Shown: piece by piece, positions 8,267 through 16,505 of the stretch
How the letters are laid out: each line of letters opens with the position of its first letter
Position numbering within the stretch: position 1 is the first letter of the stretch
NCBI GenBank assembly: GCA_050291465.1
Contig: JBNKJV010000006.1
Location: 62,001 to 126,000 of the forward strand
Source: CBFDBF01 sp050291465
GTDB lineage: Bacteria > Pseudomonadota > Gammaproteobacteria > Chromatiales > Chromatiaceae
DNA length: 64,000 bases
Direction: 5' to 3'
Position numbers and translations under genes: made by a program
The notes under the pieces: model-generated
What the model was told of the DNA's origin: nothing
Seen by the model: only the letters and a program-made list of their open reading frames with translations
The model's database searches: none

Positions 8267-9442
8267 TTAACCGGCCTTTCCCAGGAATCCGGCGATCCGT
8301 CGCACCCCCTCCTCCAGCTTCTCCCTGTCGGTGGTATAGGCGAACCGTATATGCCTCTCGGCACGGTTGACACCGAAATCCCGCCCCGGGGTCACCGCCA
8401 CCCCCGCCTGCTCCAGGAGTTCGCCGGCAAACCGGAAGCTGTCATCGGTGAACGCGGAACAGTCACCGTATAGATAGAAGGCCCCCTCCGGAACCACGGG
8501 GAATCTGAACCCCAGGCCGGCAAGTGCGGGGAGAAGATAGTCACGGCGGTGTCGAAACTCCTCCCGCCGCTGTTCCAGGATGGTCTCCGTCTCCTCGCCG
8601 AAGGCCGCCAGCGCCGCGTACTGCGCCGGTGTGGGGGCCGAGAGAAATATATTCTGAGCCAGGCGATCGATGGCCTCCACGTAACCCTCCGGCGCTACCA
8701 GCCACCCCAGTCGCCAACCTGTCATACCGAAATACTTGGAGAAGCTGTTGATAACAAACAGATCGTCGCCCAGAGTCAGGGCCGTCCCGCTATGGCCGTC
8801 ATAGACCAGCCCCTGGTAGATCTCATCCACAATCAAGATACCGCCTCGCTCCCGGACCACCTGGTGGATAGCACCCAGTTCATCCCGCGTGAGCAGGGTC
8901 CCGGTGGGATTTGAAGGAGAGGCAACCAACACCGCCCGTGTATTACCGGTCCAGGCCGACGCTACCGACTCCGCATCCAGTTGATAACGCGTCTCCGGAC
9001 CCACCGGCAGTGCAACCGGTTCTCCTCCCAGCAGAGAAACGAAATGGCGATTGCAGGGGTACCCGGGATCCGCCATCAACACCTCTTCACCGGGATTGAT
9101 CAGCACGCTTAAAACCAGTTGCAGAGCCCCGGAAGAACCCGGCGTGATCACAATTCGTTCAGGATCGACCGCCGTCCCGTAGTATCGGCGATAATAGGCA
9201 GCGATCTCCCGTCGCAGCTCCGGGATACCCCGAGCCGGGGTATAGTGGGTCCGGCCCTCCTCCAGCGCCTGTTGACCGGCCCTTGTGATGGGCGCCGGCG
9301 TCTCGAAATCCGGCTCCCCCACCTCCATGTGCACTATGGAACGACCCGCGGCCTCCAGCTCCCGGGCTCGCGCCAGCAGTTTCATTACATAAAACGGCTG
9401 GATCCTTTCCATTCTGCCTGCAATATTCGGTTTCTGCCCCAC
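8267..9442 (-). CDS. PLP-dependent aminotransferase, class I/II
   Basis: Fold-type I aminotransferase of the aspartate/alanine aminotransferase-like group; 391 residues. Seen: PFYVMKLLARARELE and HMEVGEPDFETP near the N-terminus, ITPGSSGALQLVL, ASPSNPTGTLL (PLP contacts), VDEIYQGLVYDG, the Schiff-base lysine in INSFSKYFGMTGWRLGW (about residue 235) and the C-terminal Arg in HIRFAYTT that binds the substrate carboxylate. Exact amino donor cannot be told from sequence. The GTG at 9442 and the ATG at 9412 (MERIQPFYVM) are both possible starts. Confidence 0.9.
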   Translation of the reverse strand: MGQKPNIAGRMERIQPFYVMKLLARARELEAAGRSIVHMEVGEPDFETPAPITRAGQQALEEGRTHYTPARGIPELRREIAAYYRRYYGTAVDPERIVITPGSSGALQLVLSVLINPGEEVLMADPGYPCNRHFVSLLGGEPVALPVGPETRYQLDAESVASAWTGNTRAVLVASPSNPTGTLLTRDELGAIHQVVRERGGILIVDEIYQGLVYDGHSGTALTLGDDLFVINSFSKYFGMTGWRLGWLVAPEGYVEAIDRLAQNIFLSAPTPAQYAALAAFGEETETILEQRREEFRHRRDYLLPALAGLGFRFPVVPEGAFYLYGDCSAFTDDSFRFAGELLEQAGVAVTPGRDFGVNRAERHIRFAYTTDREKLEEGVRRIAGFLGKAG

Positions 9443-9608
9443 TGCGCCCCCAAACTTTTCCGCTTTCTTCAGGTCACCTTATCCTACTCTATCTTGCTCG
9501 CAGAGTTGCCTCCATTATGATCTGCAGGGACACTCCGACCTTGCCCGATCTAGGCTATTCTGGTATAGATACCGGCCTTAAATTTAGAGGTTTGTCAGGA
9601 GTCCGTTA

Positions 9609-10052
9609 ATGGCTGCCAAGAAAAAGCAGGAACAAGTGTTAAGTGGCCCCTTTGGCTTTACGCCCTATAAGGTTAAAAAGGGCGAGGAGTACATGAATGA
9701 AAAGCAAGAAGCCCACTTTCGCGCCATCCTTCTGGCATGGAAAAAGGAGTTGATGGAAGAGGTCGACCGGACCGTACACCATATGCAGGACGAGGCAGCA
9801 AATTTCCCCGATCCCAATGACCGTGCCAGCCAGGAATCGGAATTCAGTCTGGAACTGCGCACCCGTGACCGGGAAAGAAAGCTTATCAAGAAGATAGAGG
9901 ACACCCTGTCCCTTATCGATAGCCATGAATACGGCTTCTGCGAATCCTGTGGAGTGGAGATCGGCATTCGCCGTCTGGAGGCGCGTCCCACCGCAACGCT
10001 CTGTATTGACTGCAAAACCCTTGACGAGATCCGCGAAAAACAGATGAGCTGA
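9609..10052 (+). CDS. dksA: RNA polymerase-binding transcription factor DksA
   Basis: Cytoplasmic regulator that binds the RNA polymerase secondary channel and works with ppGpp in the stringent response. The 147 residues show the coiled-coil tip region with DPNDRASQESEF (the acidic D-x-x-D-x-A tip, about residues 73-84) and a four-cysteine zinc finger FCESCG...LCIDCK (about 114-138). The start ATG at 9609 follows AGGAG with good spacing. A strong intrinsic terminator follows the stop codon. Confidence 0.96.
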   Translation: MAAKKKQEQVLSGPFGFTPYKVKKGEEYMNEKQEAHFRAILLAWKKELMEEVDRTVHHMQDEAANFPDPNDRASQESEFSLELRTRDRERKLIKKIEDTLSLIDSHEYGFCESCGVEIGIRRLEARPTATLCIDCKTLDEIREKQMS

Positions 10053-10085
10053 GCCCTCCCGCCGCTTGCACAAAATGATATCTTA

Positions 10086-10117
10086 GGAAGCCGGCAACCG
10101 CCGGCTTCTTCTATTTT
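10086..10117 (+). terminator. Rho-independent terminator of dksA
   Basis: A 9-bp perfect stem GAAGCCGGC (10087-10095) / GCCGGCTTC (10100-10108) with loop AACC, followed by TTCTATTTT. It lies 35 bp after the dksA stop, before gluQRS. Confidence 0.85.
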
Positions 10118-10147
10118 AGGAACCCCTGATCAAGTCCATGACGGCCT

Positions 10148-11044
10148 ATGTCTGATACCCCCTTCTATCGCGGCCGCTTTGCCCCGTCACCCTCGGGCCC
10201 CCTCCATTCCGGGTCCCTGGTGGCGGCCGTGGGCAGCTATCTGGAGGCCCGCAGCCGTGGGGGGGAGTGGCTGGTCCGTATCGAAGACATCGATCCGCCG
10301 CGTGAGAAGAAGGGGGCCGCAGACGAAATCCTACGCACCCTGGAGGCCTTCGGCCTGGCATGGGACGGGACGGTACTGCGTCAAAGCGGCCGGCTGGAGG
10401 CCTATGCCGACGCCGCACGAGATCTCCTGGCGCGGGACCTGGCCTACCCCTGCAACTGCAGCCGAAAAGAGATCGCGGACTCCGGGATTTTGGGTATAGA
10501 AGGCCCCGTCTATCCGGGTCATTGCCGCAACCGAGGCAAGGCCGAACGCAGTAACAGCGCCCTGCGCGTGAAAACCGATGGCATAGCTATTTCCTTCCAT
10601 GACCGGATAGCCGGGAACCTGACCCAGAAACTCGACACCGATATCGGGGATTACGTGATCCGGCGTCGGGACGGCCTCACGGCCTACCAGCTGGCGGTAG
10701 TCGTAGATGACGCCTTTCAGGGCATCACCCACGTGGTTCGTGGCGCCGATCTGCTGCTCTCCACCCCCCGTCAGATTTACCTGCAGCGTCTTCTGGGACT
10801 GTCTGAACCGAACTACGCCCATTTGCCCGTGGTTCTCGATGAGGACGGCAGAAAGATGAGCAAACAGAGTCACGCACGACCTGTGGAAAACCACGATCCC
10901 CTGCCTGCCCTGCTGGATGCCTATCTCTTCCTGGGTCAATCGCTCCCCGAGGAGCAACCGTCCGGCGTGGATGAGTTCTGGCAATGGGCAACAGCCCATT
11001 GGAACGCCGACAGGGTTCCTGTCCCCGAGGTCGGAGGCCGTTAA
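10148..11044 (+). CDS. gluQ: Glutamyl-Q tRNA(Asp) synthetase GluQRS
   Basis: A short glutamyl-tRNA synthetase paralogue (298 residues, no anticodon-binding domain) that attaches glutamate to queuosine in tRNA-Asp. RGRFAPSPSGPLHSGSLVAA carries the HIGH-type signature near residue 15; LVRIEDIDPPR, the zinc-binding CNCSRKEI with a later CR, and KMSKQSH (the KMSKS motif, about 238) are seen. Placement directly after dksA is the common gammaproteobacterial arrangement. Confidence 0.93.
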   Translation: MSDTPFYRGRFAPSPSGPLHSGSLVAAVGSYLEARSRGGEWLVRIEDIDPPREKKGAADEILRTLEAFGLAWDGTVLRQSGRLEAYADAARDLLARDLAYPCNCSRKEIADSGILGIEGPVYPGHCRNRGKAERSNSALRVKTDGIAISFHDRIAGNLTQKLDTDIGDYVIRRRDGLTAYQLAVVVDDAFQGITHVVRGADLLLSTPRQIYLQRLLGLSEPNYAHLPVVLDEDGRKMSKQSHARPVENHDPLPALLDAYLFLGQSLPEEQPSGVDEFWQWATAHWNADRVPVPEVGGR

Positions 11045-11131
11045 AGAGGATGCCGAATACCCCTTCTCAGGGTAAAGTTATACTCCTGGTGCGCCGTAAT
11101 AGTGTAAGTACATCAATCAAAAGGCCAATCC

Positions 11132-12367
11132 ATGTCAGATCAATACAAGATCGTATTCAGCGGAACCCTTAAGGAAGGTATAGATCGGGCTGAGTTTATT
11201 GAAAAATTCTGCCGCTATTTCAAGGTGTCCGAGAAGCAGGCCCAGGCCCTGGTAAATACCGGACGGGAGGTGGTGATAAAGAAAAACATCGGCGCCGAGG
11301 ACGGCTCCAAATACCTTGGGGTACTGGAGAAACTGGGCATGGAGGTGCGCCTCGAGGCAATGGCGCCAACAGGTCTGACACTGGAACCGATGGAGACGAC
11401 GTCACAGCCCCACACACAGGAACCTCAAGCTAAACCCGCGCAGCCGACCTGCCCCAAATGCGGCTCGCAGCGGCTGGAAGAAGGAGAATGCCTCGACTGC
11501 GGGATTATCATCGCCAAATTCGTGGAATCCGGCATGGGGAGACAGAGCCCCCCGCCGGAAGAGGATCCCTACCGGGTATCAGACAAGACCCGGAACATGG
11601 AGCCCGAATACCATGACGAGCTGATGCCGGTATCCGTCCCCGCCGGACACGGTTGGACCTGGATCGCCGATGGATTCAATCTGTTCCGGCGTAATGCCTT
11701 GGCCTGGATAGGCGCCCTTCTGGTATTCGTGGTGCTCTACTTTCTGCTCAACGCCGTTCCTTTCGTCGGTCCTCTGGCCACCTCGCTGCTCTCTCCCGTC
11801 ATCGGCGCAGGATTCATGATCGGCTGCCTGGAGCAGGATCAGGGCGGCCGGTTCCGGGTCGGCCACCTGTTCAGCGGCTTCCAGCAAAACGCCGGCCAAC
11901 TGGTACTGGTCGGCGCAATCTACCTCGGTGCCACAATCCTGGTTTTCGCCATCGCCGGATTGCTGACCCTGGGGGGTGCCTTCACCGCCGCCCTTGGCGG
12001 CATGGAGCAAATGGCGGCACAGGATCCGGAAGCCGCTGCGGCCGCATTGGATCCGAACAACTTGCTCCTGTTCTTTCTGGTCTCAATGGCGCTCCTCCTG
12101 CCGGTTGTCATGGCCTACTGGTTTGCACCGTCCCTGGTTGCACTGGAAGGGCTCCCAGCCCTGGAAGCGATGAAACTCAGCTTCCAGGGTTGTATCAAGA
12201 ACATGCTCCCCTTCCTGGTGTATGGAGTTGCTTCAACCGTTCTGATGTTTATAGCGGCCCTGCCCCTTTTCCTGGGGATGTTTGTGCTTATACCCGCGCT
12301 TACCGCATCCATCTATGCCGCCTATCGTGATATCTACCGCGGCAGGATGGCGGAAGTTAGAAGTTAA
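11132..12367 (+). CDS. Zinc-ribbon membrane protein of the BPSS1780 family
   Basis: A 411-residue protein of unknown function. N-terminal soluble part (1-85) resembles a small domain (YKIVFSGTLKEGIDRAEFIEKFCRYF). A zinc ribbon CPKCGSQRLEEGECLDCG spans about residues 108-125. From about 180 there are five or six hydrophobic segments typical of the BPSS1780 membrane family (WTWIADGFNLFRRN, ALLVFVVLYFLLNAVPFVGP, SLVALEGLPALEAMKLSFQG). The last residues (EVRS) and the stop codon are encoded by a GAAGTTAGAAGTTAA heptad repeat, so the native C-terminus may have been replaced. Confidence 0.75.
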   Translation: MSDQYKIVFSGTLKEGIDRAEFIEKFCRYFKVSEKQAQALVNTGREVVIKKNIGAEDGSKYLGVLEKLGMEVRLEAMAPTGLTLEPMETTSQPHTQEPQAKPAQPTCPKCGSQRLEEGECLDCGIIIAKFVESGMGRQSPPPEEDPYRVSDKTRNMEPEYHDELMPVSVPAGHGWTWIADGFNLFRRNALAWIGALLVFVVLYFLLNAVPFVGPLATSLLSPVIGAGFMIGCLEQDQGGRFRVGHLFSGFQQNAGQLVLVGAIYLGATILVFAIAGLLTLGGAFTAALGGMEQMAAQDPEAAAAALDPNNLLLFFLVSMALLLPVVMAYWFAPSLVALEGLPALEAMKLSFQGCIKNMLPFLVYGVASTVLMFIAALPLFLGMFVLIPALTASIYAAYRDIYRGRMAEVRS

Positions 12368-12372
12368 AAGTT
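12355..12372. repeat. Heptad repeat supplying a stop codon
   Basis: GAAGTTAGAAGTTAAAAG covers the last codons and stop of the upstream membrane-protein gene and enters the gap to the convergent acyltransferase gene. Same unit as at 2349-2361 and 2880-2894. Confidence 0.5.
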
Positions 12373-12385
12373 GTCTGCCCGGTGG

Positions 12386-13543
12386 TTACCGGCCTGACAA
12401 CGGGCGCAACAGGAGGCGCAGGATGCGTGACAGCAGCCGCTTCACCGGCTGACCGACGATGTGCTTGGCGGCGAAAAACACCCCCCTCGGCGTCGCGGGA
12501 TTGAAGGCCATATAACCGAAGTAGTCACGACTGTCCTTCATCCATTTCTCTTTATATTCCTCTTCTCCCAACCCGAAATCTATTTTCGCCACATGGTCCC
12601 GGTCCAGGACGTGGGCTAACATGTGACTGGTCAACACTACGCCCGGCGCCAGTTTCTTATAATCCTCGTGGTAGGCCAGCCGCATGCAATGTGCAACCCC
12701 GCCGGTGACGATCCAGAACTGTCCGGCAATGGGTCTGCCGTCCAGCTTCAATACCCCAAGACGCAGGCAACCATCCTCGGCAGCCAACCTCATAAGTTTC
12801 AACATCGGACGCGACGCCATGGAGGCCGGTGATTTCCAGCTTTCAACCGTGGCAAGAACATAGTCGTCTATACCTTTCTGCAGTTCCTTCGGCGGAATAT
12901 CACCGGCATAGATAGCGACCTCCAGTTCCCCGACCTTTTCCAGGTTGCGCTGCCGCCGTCGGACGTTGTAGCGATGGTTGGAGCTTCTGCTCGCAAAGTA
13001 CTCGTCGAATCTGAGCCCCGTGGTGTCTTCATAGCGGTTATACGAGTTGGCATAGGGTTGCACCCAGAACCCGCTCTTTTTTAGGGCCTGCGCCAGGAAT
13101 GCGGCCAGCTCGGATCCGGCCTCCACCGGCCATAATCGCAGGACATCGATGACATAGGGATGCAGATAACTCTTCCTGTCCCGTATCGCTTTTAGGAGCT
13201 CCACCAATACATCCATGGGCGGGATATCCATGGAGGGATTAAAGAGCAGGCAAAGAACAGAGTAATTCTCCTGATGGCCGATGGACGCCAGGGTCTTTGC
13301 AAAGGGAACTGCCCCGTCAAACAGGGTCAGGCGCAGCGGGGCGAGCAACAGCGGTCTGCCGGCGGAATCCTCAACCGTATACAGCTGTAACTCATCCACC
13401 TCCCACATATACTCCATCAGGAATGCAAACCAGGGTTGGGTGTGAAAAAATCCTTCCCTTTCCGCCTGTTCCAGTAACGGAGCAAAGCTATCAGGCAATT
13501 CTGAATAGTTCTTATAACATCGAATGCTCAGACCGGAACTCAT
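12386..13543 (-). CDS. GNAT-fold acyltransferase, FemAB/CelD (BioF2-like) family
   Basis: A 385-residue cytoplasmic protein with the double-GNAT layout: FFHTQPWFAFLMEYMW near residue 32, SSNHRYNVRRRQRNLEKVGELEV (about 180-202), LDGRPIAGQFWIVTGGVAHCM (about 265-285) and AKIDFGLGEEEYKEKWM (about 320-336). Members of this group are frequent in polysaccharide and PEP-CTERM loci and are thought to transfer acyl groups to sugars or peptides; the substrate here is unknown. Its ATG overlaps the stop of the HprK-related gene by 4 bp, so it belongs to the 15157-12386 transcription unit. Confidence 0.8.
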   Translation of the reverse strand: MSSGLSIRCYKNYSELPDSFAPLLEQAEREGFFHTQPWFAFLMEYMWEVDELQLYTVEDSAGRPLLLAPLRLTLFDGAVPFAKTLASIGHQENYSVLCLLFNPSMDIPPMDVLVELLKAIRDRKSYLHPYVIDVLRLWPVEAGSELAAFLAQALKKSGFWVQPYANSYNRYEDTTGLRFDEYFASRSSNHRYNVRRRQRNLEKVGELEVAIYAGDIPPKELQKGIDDYVLATVESWKSPASMASRPMLKLMRLAAEDGCLRLGVLKLDGRPIAGQFWIVTGGVAHCMRLAYHEDYKKLAPGVVLTSHMLAHVLDRDHVAKIDFGLGEEEYKEKWMKDSRDYFGYMAFNPATPRGVFFAAKHIVGQPVKRLLSRILRLLLRPLSGR

Positions 13544-14454
13544 GATTCCACCAATTCTGTGAGCAGCGAAACCGCTTTCTCCAGATTACCAAATTCGAGA
13601 TACCAGGTATCACACTGATCTATTACATCAGCCACCGCAGTGAATCCCCTCGCTCCCTGCAGCCGATAATTGAAGGAATTTCCTGAAAGCTTCAGGAAAG
13701 CACGCCCTTTTGCGAAGGGATGCAAGAGCTCCTCCGCCCCTTGCCGAAACTGAGGAAAAACAATCAAGTTCGGTCTGATTGCGTTTTGCGCCTGGCGCAA
13801 ACTCAACGCAGAGGGTCGCAGATGAGCCACATCACCTTTTCTGGTTTTACTAAAGGTCGGTCCTAATACCGCTTCCTGAGAATAGTCCCTTATGACGCCA
13901 ATGGATTCATTTTTCAGGGGAATCGGTCGGGGAATCGGTTCCAGTAATCCGCTCTCCGGACGAAACAGGCCGAATTCATCGGACAGCAGACGCCAACCGG
14001 AAAGCATCAGCGCAGAACAGAGAGTACTCTTACCCGACCCGGGAGTCGCAGGCAACAGCAGACCTTTACCCTGACGTTCCAGAACCGCCGCGTGAAACAT
14101 CAGATACTGGTGCGCCTGTGTTGCGATCAACCAGTTCAGACCCCATTCAAAATGGGGAAAACTGTGATCCAGTGGAAAAGGTTCAAACGGGGTGGAGCTA
14201 TCGGTTTCGAACCGGACCTGGGGTCGCAGAAAGCGCCGGAGCGACCGCGGCCGGGTCATACGAACGGAAAAGTCGAAAAAGCTGTCTCGCGGGTCCAGAC
14301 TTACAGACGAATCGCCATAGAGAAGAGCCAGCGTTTCCGCGAAACCGGGAGCGTCATTCCTCATATGGATTTCAAAAGGCCCTATGGAACACAGGATGCC
14401 CTTTTCTTTTAGCGCCGTTTCCAGCTCTGTTGGTGCCAGTTCAGTGAGCGTCAT
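13540..14454 (-). CDS. HprK-related kinase A (HPr-rel-A system)
   Basis: A 304-residue protein resembling the HPr kinase/phosphorylase C-terminal domain. The P-loop is PATPGSGKSTLCSALM (about residues 132-147), followed by SDEFGLF (acidic residues after the P-loop, about 156-162) and IPRPIPLKNESIGV. It lacks the HprK N-terminal domain and no HPr or phosphotransferase gene is nearby, so it probably phosphorylates something else. The gene overlaps the PqqD-like gene by 14 bp and the acyltransferase gene by 4 bp, indicating translational coupling. Family naming follows the known HPr-rel-A group; biochemical role is not established. Confidence 0.82.
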   Translation of the reverse strand: MTLTELAPTELETALKEKGILCSIGPFEIHMRNDAPGFAETLALLYGDSSVSLDPRDSFFDFSVRMTRPRSLRRFLRPQVRFETDSSTPFEPFPLDHSFPHFEWGLNWLIATQAHQYLMFHAAVLERQGKGLLLPATPGSGKSTLCSALMLSGWRLLSDEFGLFRPESGLLEPIPRPIPLKNESIGVIRDYSQEAVLGPTFSKTRKGDVAHLRPSALSLRQAQNAIRPNLIVFPQFRQGAEELLHPFAKGRAFLKLSGNSFNYRLQGARGFTAVADVIDQCDTWYLEFGNLEKAVSLLTELVES

Positions 14455-14740
14455 GTTCTGCGCATTGTTCTATCAATCCGAGTTGCATCAACTGATCCAT
14501 ATGATCGTTAACTGCTTCACTCAGCTCTCCCCCATTCTCTGCACCGATGTGCACCGCCAGCAAGTCCTGCAGGGCGGATTCGGATCGGGACTCATCCGCA
14601 CAGGCGCACAGCAGCTGCCAGGCGATATCGTTAAGGATATGGGTATCCCCGGTGTGGGGATTGAATAGAAAGACTTCGGATTCCCAATGACGCACGATCA
14701 GGTCATTGAAGACCTCACAACGCCAACTCATAGGGGACAC
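14441..14740 (-). CDS. PqqD-family peptide chaperone of the HPr-rel-A system
   Basis: A 99-residue protein with the PqqD fold pattern: a short N-terminal beta region, then VFLFNPHTGDTHILNDIAWQLL (about 24-45), where NPHTGDTHxLN is the typical PqqD turn before the helical part, and a C-terminal VNDHMDQLMQLGLIEQC. PqqD-like proteins bind precursor peptides of ribosomally made, modified products. Start may be the GTG at 14740 or the ATG at 14731. It lies between the exported Cys-protein gene (21 bp upstream) and the kinase gene, with which it overlaps. Confidence 0.8.
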   Translation of the reverse strand: MSPMSWRCEVFNDLIVRHWESEVFLFNPHTGDTHILNDIAWQLLCACADESRSESALQDLLAVHIGAENGGELSEAVNDHMDQLMQLGLIEQCAEHDAH

Positions 14741-14761
14741 CCGAATATGGAGGCTTTTGCC

Positions 14762-15157
14762 CTATTTCTTGGGAAGGAAGGAGTTATAGCAGGAGCGGGT
14801 AACCGGAAAACCCTCTTTCTCCGAGCAAAATTCCCCGGATTGATCGACGTACTTAAGACATTTCTTGGTCACGGTACCGTACTTGCTATCGTAGGACACG
14901 TACTTTCGCAGCCACTCGTCCTTTTGATATTTGGTTATACACTTGGGCGGCTGATATGGGGGCTCTTTTACACACTGAAGACTACTGGAATTCGCTAGTG
15001 CTTCACCGCTGCTCAAGGTCATAATAACCGGAGCTACCGAGGCGATCCCTTGAATAACTGTCCGACGCGCAGCAAACTCCTTCTGTTCTGAGGAGGACAG
15101 CGACTTTTCTGATTTTGGCTGCGTTGCGGTTACTGACTGCTTGCTGCGATCCATCAT
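14762..15157 (-). CDS. Small exported protein with Tat-like signal and five cysteines, candidate substrate of the HPr-rel-A system
   Basis: Unrecognised 131-residue protein. Residues 1-30 are polar; RRTVIQGIASVAPVIMTLSS (about 31-50) has an Arg pair and a moderately hydrophobic stretch, followed by GEALANSSS, a plausible ALA-type cleavage site. The mature part is short (about 75 residues), basic and has five cysteines (LQC, PKC, KKC, EFC, RSC). The ATG at 15157 follows GGAG at 6 nt spacing, so expression is likely. It is first in the unit with the PqqD-like and HprK-related genes, which makes it a candidate substrate; that role is inferred only from position. Confidence 0.65.
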   Translation of the reverse strand: MMDRSKQSVTATQPKSEKSLSSSEQKEFAARRTVIQGIASVAPVIMTLSSGEALANSSSLQCVKEPPYQPPKCITKYQKDEWLRKYVSYDSKYGTVTKKCLKYVDQSGEFCSEKEGFPVTRSCYNSFLPKK

Positions 15158-15226
15158 AGGTTACTCCATATGGTCCTGAATCTACTCGGTTTTATACAAT
15201 TGGGATGAAAATCCGCATGTTTTTAA

Positions 15227-15242
15227 AGCAATTTTTATACCC
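15227..15242 (-). promoter_or_regulatory. Possible sigma-54 promoter (GG-N10-GC) for the 15157-12386 unit
   Basis: Minus strand reads GGGTATAAAAATTGCT: GG at -24, 10 nt, then TTGC at -12. It matches the invariant GG-N10-GC and the whole -12 half, but the -24 half TGGCAC is only partly kept. Transcription would start about 58 nt before the ATG at 15157. Two GACAG repeats lie about 80-95 bp upstream. Confidence 0.35.
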
Positions 15243-15319
15243 ATTTACTTATCATATTGTTTACTATGGGATTTCGTTCCGTATTTTTTGAGACTATATC
15301 CGCATATTGTAAAAAATTT

Positions 15320-15336
15320 CGACAGTTCCTGACAGT
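15320..15336. promoter_or_regulatory. GACAG direct repeats, 10-bp spacing
   Basis: GACAG occurs at 15321-15325 and 15331-15335, one helical turn apart, in the 248-bp AT-rich gap between two divergent genes. The reverse complement, CTGTC, is related to the TGTCA repeats upstream of the sigma-54 promoter at 34660. Possible activator site; short motif, so chance is not excluded. Confidence 0.25.
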
Positions 15337-15405
15337 TTTTTTCGTCCATCATGACAAAAATGCGGGTTTTTGATGATTCTTATTCCTAAAGCGGCCGGTT
15401 AGACA

Positions 15406-16467
15406 GTGGATCACACGCTTCTCGACGTCATTATCTCCCCCTCCCTTCTCCCGGGTTTACGACCCTCGGAACAGACCGAGATCGTCAGACACGCAAGGAA
15501 CACGGGATTGCTCGGTTTTCTTGAAGCCCGCATCGGTTTTTCCAACGCCTCCGGCAAGCTTCGCGACCATCTCCTCAGTGCCAAGGTACATGCGGACTAC
15601 AACAACCAGGTTCTGACCTGGGAGATAAATCGCCTGGGAAAAATTCTTGCGCGGATGCCGGGGCCGATAATTCTTCTCAAGGGCGCCGCGTACAAGGCCC
15701 TGGATCTCGGTCTTGCCGAAGGAAGGCTCTCATCCGACGTCGACCTTTTGCTGCCCCGTGAGCAGCTTCCAGAAGCGGAGGCACTGCTCCTCTCCGCCGG
15801 ATGGCGGCATCTGAGCGATGACGATTATGAACAGCACTATTATCGGGAATGGATGCATGAACTACCCCCCCTGCGGAATGAAATACGGAATACCGTGGTC
15901 GATCTGCATCACTCTATCCTGCCTTTAACATCCCGCCTGAAACCCGACCCGGATAAACTGATATCCGCCGCCGTCCCCATGGAACACACGCCCTTCCATA
16001 CACTGACACCGGAGGACACTGTCCTGCATCGGGCCACCCATCTGTTCCATGATGGAGACCTTCGCGACAGCCTGCGTGAGCTGGTGGATATCCACGAGCT
16101 TCTCACCTGCTACTCCGTGCAGGGGGATTTCCTTGACCGTCTCTCACGACGGGCCCGTGAACTTGAACTCGCCAAACCGCTGTTTTATGCGCTGTACTTC
16201 TGTCGGCACTTGTTGCGTACGGATATTCCCGACCGGGTTATAGCTGCTTTAACACCAGACGCAGGTCCAGCACTGGTACGGAAGATTCTATGCCGTCTCA
16301 TGGAACTGCAGCTAAGGTCCGCGCCCCTCGGTCAACGCGGATTGTTGCCGAAAATTTCCGGCTGGATACTTTTCCTCCGTTCCCACTGGATCAAGATGCC
16401 GCCGTTCATGCTGATACGGCACCTCCTGACCCAGATCCGGCGACGCGGCGGAATCAGGTCCGGTTAA
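15406..16467 (+). CDS. Nucleotidyltransferase-family protein (NTP_transf_5)
   Basis: A 353-residue protein with the nucleotidyltransferase pattern: LLKGAAYKALDLGLAEGRLSSDVDLLLPREQL (about residues 90-121), where SSDVDLL holds the two metal-binding aspartates, and a third region VVDLHHSILP (about 165). The C-terminal part is helical and Arg-rich. Such proteins commonly accompany HprK-related kinases and PqqD-like proteins in PEP-CTERM-bearing genomes. It starts at a GTG and is divergent from the exported Cys-protein gene, sharing its upstream region. Confidence 0.78.
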   Translation: MDHTLLDVIISPSLLPGLRPSEQTEIVRHARNTGLLGFLEARIGFSNASGKLRDHLLSAKVHADYNNQVLTWEINRLGKILARMPGPIILLKGAAYKALDLGLAEGRLSSDVDLLLPREQLPEAEALLLSAGWRHLSDDDYEQHYYREWMHELPPLRNEIRNTVVDLHHSILPLTSRLKPDPDKLISAAVPMEHTPFHTLTPEDTVLHRATHLFHDGDLRDSLRELVDIHELLTCYSVQGDFLDRLSRRARELELAKPLFYALYFCRHLLRTDIPDRVIAALTPDAGPALVRKILCRLMELQLRSAPLGQRGLLPKISGWILFLRSHWIKMPPFMLIRHLLTQIRRRGGIRSG

Positions 16468-16505
16468 GCTATCCTTGTCTCGCGGCTTTTGGTGTGTTGG
16501 AGGGT

